DNA of 30,000 nt from positions 80,001 to 110,000 of the forward strand of contig ADNK01002618.1 of NCBI GenBank assembly GCA_000320545.1. Direction: 5' to 3'. Position 1 is the first letter of the stretch. Each line of letters begins with the position of its first letter. The position numbers and the translations under genes were made by a program. Positions 22,669 through 30,000 of the stretch are shown one piece after another. Below the pieces are notes generated by a model. The model was not told the origin of the DNA and searched no databases. It saw nothing but the letters and a program-made list of their open reading frames with translations. This stretch comes from Bigelowiella natans CCMP2755. Taxonomy: Eukaryota > Cercozoa > Chlorarachniophyceae.

Positions 22669-23045
22669 TTCCCGTTTCTGCTCAAGAGGAGCCTTAACTC
22701 AACTCGCGTGTTGGGGTGATGAATTATTCTGCTGTGACATCTTGCAGAAGACCAGTAAAGACATCTTGATGAAAACGTGCAAATTCGACACAAGCGATGA
22801 AAATGCACTGGGATATTTTGACAGAGTCATGCAGATTTCTGCCAATCTTGCAAGAAATCGCATTTCCAAATGCCGAACACGTCGCAGGTTTGAGATCTCC
22901 TACGAGCTTGAAATTGTGCAACATTGCTCTCCTCTTTCTCATCCCGAAGCGACTGGTGATTGAGGTGGTGGCTGAGAATTTCTTGGAGAATTCTCATCCA
23001 AAGTTCCAAAAAAAGAAGTCCTCGAAAAAGGCGAAATTGAGGTAA
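22619..23045 (+). CDS. Possible small basic-tailed protein, two exons
   Basis: Weak candidate. ATG at 22619; exons 22619-22915 and 22950-23045 join in phase across a 34-nt pyrimidine-rich intron (GTGCAACATT...CCCGAAG) to give 130 residues. The frame includes KFDTSDENALGYFDRVMQI and RRRFEISYELEI joined to RLVIEVVAENF, and ends in a lysine-rich tail KKKSSKKAKLR before the stop. Without splicing, the frame stops at 22963. No family is recognised. It overlaps the first exon of the minus-strand beta-trefoil gene, so at least one of the two 5' ends is probably wrong. Confidence 0.3.
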
Positions 23046-23601
23046 CGACCGGATAGCACGGGGCATTTCTGGCGAATCGTACCTGTACAAAGCGGTGCTC
23101 GCAAAAATCTTGCATCCTTCCTAATCGGCATCAAGTTAACTGTATGTACCAGGGCTAATTCACTAATTTACGAATTCATGCATGTCGCAGAATGGCATTG
23201 CCCCTCAGTCAAGAGGACCAGAACAGAACGTGTCAAGCGAGCCGAGGAATGCAAAGGTTGATGGGGGTGGTTCAAAGAAACAGCCCCTGTGATTTTCCCG
23301 CATGTTTTCCAACATCAAGGAGATCATGCAGAACAGTCAACGTCAATAACACGTGAGCTCCTTCATGCGTATCGCGAATTCGAAGTTCGCCTGAGAAGTT
23401 GAATTGACCAATCAGAAATGTGGCTGTACTGATTCTGTGAAAGTATTTGTTTTGATTGAGTTCTCCAGTATGTCACGGCATCCACCTATTTTTTAGAGTT
23501 TCCCATTCACCCTTGCACAGTTTTTGTACACGATTAGAATAACAATTAAATGCAAATGTCACGACAATTCTGCATTATCTCAGGATACTGGAGACAACAG
23601 T
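23046..23601. other. Intergenic / possible 5' exons of the PB1-UBA gene
   Basis: No firm gene. An acceptor TTATCTCAG at 23575-23583 is followed by six codons in frame with the PB1-UBA start (DTGDNS), so an upstream exon may lie here. An ATG frame at 23192 (MALPLSQEDQ) is one candidate, without phase proof. Confidence 0.35.
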
Positions 23602-24667
23602 ATGACTAAAGTGAACCCTAAAGTGACCCAAAGCGACGAAACAAACACGTTTCATCAAAATCTCCATCAACATCTATGCAATTTAGATGTAGCTGTAGAC
23701 CCTAGCACCTCTTCGCATATACAGGCAGTGATCAGCTACGAAAACACCTCTCAACGCCTTTTGGAATGCGAAATTGCAACAATAGATGCCTTATACTCAA
23801 CGATCCTTCGACGATTCCCAAAGCTCAAAGGCAAAGACTTTATGGTTAAATACAAGGTCAAAAATGAAGTAAAGTTGATATGGACGCTGACTAACTTTGA
23901 ATATTGGAATAATAAACGAGTAGGATGACGAAGAAGATTGGATAACTATCGTGACGAAATGTGACCTACAGCAAGCTCTCGAGCTCATGGAGAGCGATGA
24001 AAAGTCGGAAAAGCAATCTCCCTCGCCATCATCCCGCCCTTTGTCCAAGCTTCATCTAATAATCACCCTCGCAAAGATACCCTCCCCTCCAGAACTTTCT
24101 CTTACCGACTCTGACTCTGACTCCAGTTTCTCAATTCCTTCTATTCCGCGCTGTGCAGAAAAAGGAAATGAGAGCTCAGTAACTGAGGTCCTTTGCAATG
24201 CCGTTAACGAAATACCAAAACCCATCTACAAACAGTGCAAAATAGCGCGATTATTTCGTTACCTGGTGAAGGCACTTGTGTGCTCAAGCGAACGGACAGG
24301 GAAAATAGACACTGCTTCTGCATCAGTTTCTCGATCTTTGAAGGAATCGGGTCGCCTGAATTGTAATAAGAAGAATGGGGAGAAGACTCTGAGGGGTCCT
24401 AAACCTTCTCAGCGCCAGGATGCAAAACCTTCTCCTAAAACGGATGATACCAAGGCAACTGCATTTTCCCAGGAAAGAGAACTTAAAGCCAGTGTAAACC
24501 AGAAAAGAATACCCAGCGCGCAAGAAATCTCTCAATGTCAAGCTATGGAGTGGCTACGAAGTATGGGCTTTCGTGACGAAGCACTAATACGGCGGGCACT
24601 TATTGCGGAAAATGGCAATGCACAGCGCGCTGTGGACCGCCTTCTAGACACCAAAAAAACTGTTTGA
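23602..24667 (+). CDS. PB1-UBA protein, p62/NBR1-type autophagy-adaptor candidate
   Basis: Exons 23602-23856 and 23924-24667 (donor TACAAG|GTC, acceptor ACGAGTAG) give 999 nt, 332 residues. Residues about 40-106 form a PB1 domain: VISYEN, then ILRRFPKLKGKDFMVKYK, then DDEEDWITIVTKCDLQQALEL. The acidic OPCA motif (DDEEDW, residues 86-91) is split by the intron and complete only after splicing. The strand-1 lysine of type II PB1 domains appears missing, suggesting a type I domain that offers an acidic face. Residues about 291-328 are a UBA domain (MEWLRSMGFRDEALIRRAL, AENGNAQRAVDRLL), which binds ubiquitin. The serine- and lysine-rich linker has no ZZ finger. PB1 plus C-terminal UBA is the layout of SQSTM1/NBR1 selective-autophagy receptors. 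I see no clear LC3-interacting motif outside the PB1, so the role is inferred from layout only. Confidence 0.82.
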
Positions 24668-25541
24668 TTCATCTTCATGTACATTTCGCATCCGAACTCA
24701 TCATGCAATGACATGTATGGATGCCTGTGCCTTTGCTTTCGCGCATGTACATGCATGAAAAAGACAAGCAACTAGAAAAACCGATGCTGCTGGACAACCT
24801 GCTGCACCATCTCTAGATCTAGCCATGTCTAGATGTGTCTAAATGCTGTGCTCAGAGCTGCATGTGTTAGTAGCATCATGCCTCAATCTGGGCACATTTG
24901 CATGACTAGATGACACCTCACAGACTGTTCCAACAAAGCTAGCTAGCTAGAAAGAACCACCGACATTCGTCTACCTCCGCATGCACTAGTCTAGCAGTGC
25001 AGCATCTAGAGCATGTCTGTTGCATGTTGCAGTCACAGCAACCTTCTATCTGGATGTGCCAGCATGGGGACGCCTAGACGTGCATTGGCACTTTGTCATT
25101 GCACACACACGAACGTTCATTGAGTTTGCGCAATTGCTGCAGTCCATCATTTCTTTTGCTGTTCCACCCTCGAGTGTGTCGGATCTGAGATCTACCTCCT
25201 TTGAAATTCCTTGATAACTCGTTCGAATCTCTTCATTGACGTTTGGCCTGGCTAGCTGGATGAATGAATCAGCAAAGTAGTTCCACAGGAGCGGTGTGAA
25301 TGGACCATCATTGACGAACAAATCATCCGCGAACCACCATGATATTTAGATTCCGTAGATGCAAGGCATTTGCATGTTGCGACTTGAATTTATGAGCATC
25401 CTAGGCAATTTTGCGCACATTAATGCAAACCTCTAATAATAGGTGCTCAATTTTAGCATAGAAATCCTTGCTTTAGGTTTGTTCCGACAAGGAAAATACT
25501 TTGTCGCAGCCTCTCATTTCTCAACCTCTGTAGCACAAACC
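24668..25541. other. Intergenic region, CTAG-rich
   Basis: No gene recognised. From about 24810 to 25080 the sequence is dense in CTAG words (CTCTAGATCTAG, GTCTAGATGTGTCTA, AGCTAGCTAGCTAG, ACTAGTCTAG), matching the vocabulary of 5990-6310. It probably contains the promoter of the kinase gene and the 3' end of the PB1-UBA gene. Confidence 0.4.
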
Positions 25542-28500
25542 ATGGCGGACGATAGGTGCGTTCATTTTGTTTTCGCCTCGACACATTCGTGTTCCTTGTC
25601 ATTGGTATTGCTTTGAAGAAGAGTAAATGTGATTTGAAATCAAATGCGCTTCATTGTGTTTACCAATCGAAATGCGCAGGCCCCGTCGGAAAAGCCTTTC
25701 AGAGAGTATTTCAGGATTCTTCTCGAGAACCCGTCGCAAATCTAATTCTGACTTGCGATCAAAAAATGAGACAGATTTACAACGAGGGGAAGAGGCCCAA
25801 ACACCGAGACCGTTAATGTGCTGAACATATTTTGTGCCCTTTTTTGCTACATTTACTAAGAACTGTCATTTATGTTCATCATAGTCGACAAGGGAGGGAA
25901 AGGGCCATGACAGTTGATAACGTTCCAGGTGCGTAGTAGACACGCTTCTGCATCAAGGAACTAATGCATGACACGTTTCTAATCAGATGGAGCTGGTGAA
26001 TCAAAGGAAGGGTTTGGGGCTAATTTCAATATGCCCAACAAGACTGTGCAAGTAAGACCGATACTCTCCCCACTAAAACGAAGAGAAGGGGTAATGTTGA
26101 TCGAGATCAAATTCATTCGTGCATAGCTTGTAAGCTTTAATTATAATAAAGCGAAGGGAGCTCGTAGAGACCGGAGAAAGCAGTGAAAAGCTTTCAAAAT
26201 CGAAGTTCCTTATGAGCAGTGTGGATAACGATCCCTTTTGCCAGTTTGTCAATTCTTTATTAGGAATAACACTCGAACAAATTCTTACATCGAATTGAAA
26301 TAATTGTAGTTCATTCACGGAAAGTATCAGTGTCTCGACCGGGTTAAAAATTGTTTTAAGCGGAATTGAGGTGTGCAACTTTTGTCGTTCCTAAAAACCA
26401 CATTGATAACTCTTTGATTTTCCTTAGAGTGACATCAAGGATACAAATACAAGGTAACAACTTTTTCAATTTATTGAACTTTCAATTTAACAGTTCGACG
26501 TAGGAATGACCAGGCACGAATAGAAGATTTCTTTTTGCGGGTTGAGAACAGTGGGGCTGCAAACCTTAAACAGGATGTGTTGAAGGTTGTACCATAAACA
26601 ACATGCCAACTGGCAATGTCAACGTTTTTATTCGTTACAATTCAAGATCATGGAGATTGGCAAAGGTGTTAGCAGCGTGGTACATCTAGGACTCTATGTT
26701 CCGACATTGAGGCTGGTCAACGAGCATTTTCGCCAAACACGATAGTATCTAATCGACATATTATGGTGACAGGTAGCAGTAAAGGAAATGCAGATCCCCC
26801 AGGAAGAAGACCAGAAACGCCTGATGGAAGAGATGCAGGTTCTTTTATCCCAGAAGCTTAAAAAATAGTGATCATGTTCAGGATAGTATATTCTAGGCCA
26901 TCCATCGGAATCTTGTTCCAATTGCTAAAGATAAACAATCACAATGGAATTTCAATCACTATAAGGCATAAATTTATTACTTCTGAATAAAACGACCAAA
27001 CATGAGGTACCTTTTGGTAGGCAATTGGAGAAGTGCATCCCTGTCCGTTCTTGGTATCTTATTCGTCAGCACTGAACAGATCTATATGATGCTCATTGCT
27101 GTTGTGGTATTCAATGGTGCATTGCAGAATATTAACAATCAGATATAAATATAGGTTGGTTATTATGGAGCGTGGCCATCAGATGATCTTATAAAGGTTG
27201 TTTGCCTTCGACTTCCGTGAATCAAATTCACTAATACTAACATGCCCGCGAAAGGTGAATCTTGTTCTCGAGTATATGGACTCTGGCACTTTGGAGCGGG
27301 TCATTAAATCTGGAGGTGTACAATCAGAGGTATAGTATCCAACGAGTTAAAAGTTATTATTCGTCATTTTGTTTTTCAATTTGTTTTTAGATTATTCTAC
27401 AACGAGTAGCTTACTGCGTCTTGAAGGGGCTCCAACACCTACGCAATCACAACACGGTGCCTTTACTTAATGATAATTTATCCTCTTCCTACAATTCAAC
27501 TTCAAATATTAGGTTCACCGAGACATTAAGCCTGACAATCTTTTGATCGATCACCGTGGTAATATAAAAATAGCTGACTTAGGAGTCGCGAAGAAGGTAC
27601 CCGAATCGATTAAAGCTTTTAAATTCACGACCTCTGTTAGTAATTCGTGTGAATTTCCGCCAGGTATCAAAAGACAACAACGTAAAGCTGACTGATAGGG
27701 CTGGTATGGGGCAGATAAATCTCCAATTTTGATCGGATCAAAATGTTCGTGCCACGTTAATGTCAAATTTGTCAGGAACCGTGTCCTACTATTCACCAGA
27801 ACGAATAGAAGGAGAGCCTTATGCCTTTGCTGCAGTAGGCCATTTTTAAATTGAAATTGAGCATCTTAACACTTGTAAACAAATTTAGGACGTTTGGGGA
27901 TTAGGTGCTACTATACTTGCATTGATAATTGGAAGGGCTCCATTTATTCCACTGAAAAATAATAACTTCTTTGGTAAGTTTCTGCAATCTATTTTTTATT
28001 TTGTTTATACTACGTATGTATTGCATGGTAGCTGTTAAAGATTTGATTACAAGTGCGGATGTGCAAGCAATAATAAAAGAGACAAAGGTCAGCATATTAT
28101 GTGCCGTCGAAATACGAAACTAGCCTAATGTAATATTCGACGAAAGGGTCAAGTAATTGATCTTGAAGGGAAGGAAAAACAATTATTCTCTGAAGACTTT
28201 GTTGATCTTTTGGAAAGGATGATGGCAAAGGTGAAACTTTCATTGGATATCACAATGCTATTTATTTATTTTCTGTTCTTATCATATATAGAATCCCAAA
28301 AAGCGATGGTCGGCAGAAAAGTTGCTTCACCATAGTTTTTTTTTAACAAACAAAGAGAGCAAGGGGTTAGTGCCATTTTTTCTAGTCATTTAACTTTACT
28401 AATGCCTACCCTCATATTATCAGACTTGTTGCTCCAATAAAAATGAGACGAATTAATTCTTTAGAGCCAATAACTGAGTATTTAATTTTAGACATTTGTT

Positions 28501-29626
28501 GTGTACAGCACTAATTCCGTGACATACAGAGAGCCCAAGAAGAGCTTAGACTTAAAAGATTTATTTAGAAGGGAATGGCTCAGAACGGTGTACATATCTT
28601 TTCCCACTTATTTACAATCGTTTCCATCATCTTTGTAAAATACGTTGAACTGATATAGATGCGTACCAGTGCTCCGGATGGACGTAAACTCTTCGACGTA
28701 CTCATTCTGCGAAACATAAGCACATGGAAGACCAGTCGGGACTAATGCGTAGTAATTGAATTTTTAGGCCATCAAAAGGGCGATCGTCGCTAACAAACCC
28801 GTTTCGGTATTTCTAATTTATTTAAATGAATCACTTCGTCATTGATTTGGTAATTAAGTTGTGTTTTGCACCTCCAAACGATCGTAGCAATGGTTCATTT
28901 CGACACTGAAGAAAATGAGACCACGGTATGTACGAAGACGATTCGAAGCTTGTGAGTCTCAGTAGTTAAATGATCACCCAATAATAGATCAGCACAAAAT
29001 CTTCTTGTGGACGAGCAATTGCATAAGTCCGAGGAAAGAATAGAGCGATCTCAGACATCACCCGCCAGAATCCAAGAAGGTGTGTCAAACTATGTTACAT
29101 TTTGTATTTCCATATTTCCTCAAAAGATATTTTACAGAATCCCCAAGTAAAAGTACGTCCAGTATATGGAAAGAAGTATATTTACACCACAAGAATGAAT
29201 GAGGGACGACGTATGTACATCATACTCTTTTTTTTTTGCAGCCGTCGAACAATTACACCATGCCTGAAAAGGGTGCCTGGGGAAGCACAACTAACCTAGA
29301 CCGTTACATGATAAAGAGTAAGCAAGAAACTACAAAGGTTTTACAAAAGAAATTGGGAAAAGTAGTGCCTAATATCTTGAGGTCGTAGGCGATTGGAGAC
29401 GGAGACACGGTTGTCACCTCGCTTTGGGAGGCTATTTCCAATCTTGCGGGAGCAGTAGTATGTGTATATTAAGTCCACACAAAATCATTACAACTTCCAA
29501 ATTTAAACCGATAGCTGATTTGAAGTCTTATCCTCTTTGATATTTTAGAATTTACACAGAAAGGTTGTGCTGGCAGAATTTCAAGACCTAGATCGAAAAA
29601 TATCAAGAATGCCTGGAAAGCGTTGA
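25542..29626 (+). CDS. MAPKK/STE-like protein kinase in about 29 exons
   Basis: Serine/threonine-type kinase. Exon starts are 25542, 25680, 25885, 25987, 26428, 26504, 26647, 26773, 27021, 27155, 27255, 27391, 27513, 27664, 27776, 27889, 28032, 28147, 28292, 28424, 28530, 28659, 28768, 28888, 28988, 29138, 29242, 29389 and 29549. They sum to 1791 nt, 596 residues, all phases agreeing. Motifs: glycine loop IGKGVSSVV (125-133), VAVK with Lys148, RLMEEMQ helix, [20 protein letters not shown] (Asp242, Asn247), ADLG (Asp260; Leu replaces the usual Phe), [13 protein letters not shown] and [21 protein letters not shown] and VGYYGAW resemble MAP-kinase kinases. The Ser/Arg-rich N-terminus ([17 protein letters not shown]) and the ~230-residue C-terminal extension are unrecognised. 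Exons after 28478 are less certain; a second gene could begin there. The catalytic core is complete and should be active. Confidence 0.88.
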
Positions 29627-30000
29627 AGATGAATTGCTTATTCTGGACTTCTCTTAGATCCAGCCCAAGAAATTGAATGATACATATGTATACCGCTGTG
29701 TGTGACGCAAGGAGAAATAACATATATGTGAACAAGGTAAAATAAGTGTTTGAAGATGGTGCTATGTGCTTGATCGGTAATGAAACGATTCATGCTTTCA
29801 AAAGCTTGCAACATCAAATATGATGCGCTGCAGTACGTGCAATGATCATCTAGATTTTCATGTAAAACATGTACAAATGGTTGATGTGATAGACCTAGCT
29901 TTCAATGTCCTTGCGGCAAGGATCCCACCAAAGTGAGCCCAATTTAGCAGCGTGCATGCTAGCATGAGACAATCGGGATGATGGCAATAGAGCACCTGCA
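29627..30000. other. Gene-less window end
   Basis: Nothing recognised. It follows the inferred stop of the kinase gene and contains only short AT-rich and TCTAGA/GCATGC words. The minus-strand frame 29735-29469 overlaps the last kinase exon and has no domain. Confidence 0.35.

Noticed and set aside
29211-29241. 31-nt intron with strong donor GTATGT and poly-T acceptor
   Set aside because: Using it gives a stop eight codons later. Shifting the acceptor to 29138 and donor to 29176 gives a 66-nt intron and keeps the long downstream frame, so I preferred that.

Overview
This is a nuclear stretch from a unicellular or simple eukaryote. Every recognisable gene is split by spliceosomal GT-AG introns, there is no operon structure, and microsatellites are common. 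The complete lumazine synthase gene means the organism makes its own riboflavin, which argues against an animal. That enzyme has an ARWN motif and a C-terminal HNHGxDWG insert, which I associate with fungal-type enzymes. The rest of the gene content (G-patch protein of GPATCH3 type, PB1-UBA protein, P2-type ATPase, MAPKK-like kinase) is general to eukaryotes, so I do not name a lineage. All splice models below were built by hand from reading-frame phase and domain continuity. None has transcript support.

Layout. 1-2.5 kb: microsatellite-rich, with one weak plus-strand gene candidate (955-1417). 2.5-5.2 kb: ten-exon ankyrin-repeat gene (+). 5.2-6.6 kb: intergenic. 6.57-7.63 kb: six-exon lumazine synthase gene (-). 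7.6-8.9 kb: CACGTG-rich region with no convincing gene. 8.86-9.29 kb: small gene with a His/Cys-rich tail (-). 9.35-10.77 kb: six-exon thioredoxin-fold, TXNDC9/phosducin-like gene (-). 11.43-12.62 kb: four-exon GPATCH3-like gene (+). 12.6-13.6 kb: intergenic. 13.62-14.52 kb: four-finger C2H2 zinc-finger gene (-). 15.2-19.8 kb: P2-type, Ca2+-ATPase-like gene (+), with a duplicated first coding exon. 19.8-20.97 kb: intergenic. 20.97-22.67 kb: 546-residue protein with a QxW beta-trefoil, lectin-like region (-). 22.6-23.05 kb: weak plus-strand candidate. 23.6-24.67 kb: PB1-UBA protein (+). 24.7-25.5 kb: CTAG-rich intergenic. 25.54-29.63 kb: MAPKK-like kinase in about 29 tiny exons (+). The remaining end holds nothing I recognise.

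The genes are functionally unrelated: cofactor synthesis, ion transport, signalling, splicing-related and transcription-type proteins, and a possible selective-autophagy adaptor. The unusual aspects are architectural. The kinase is split into exons averaging about 60 nt, next to genes with 1.5-2 kb uninterrupted exons. Long microsatellites lie almost entirely in introns. Poly-G tracts occur only on the plus strand. The ATPase start exon has been tandemly duplicated around a CA repeat. The most novel-looking proteins are the beta-trefoil protein, whose N-terminal half I cannot place, and the small His/Cys-tail protein.
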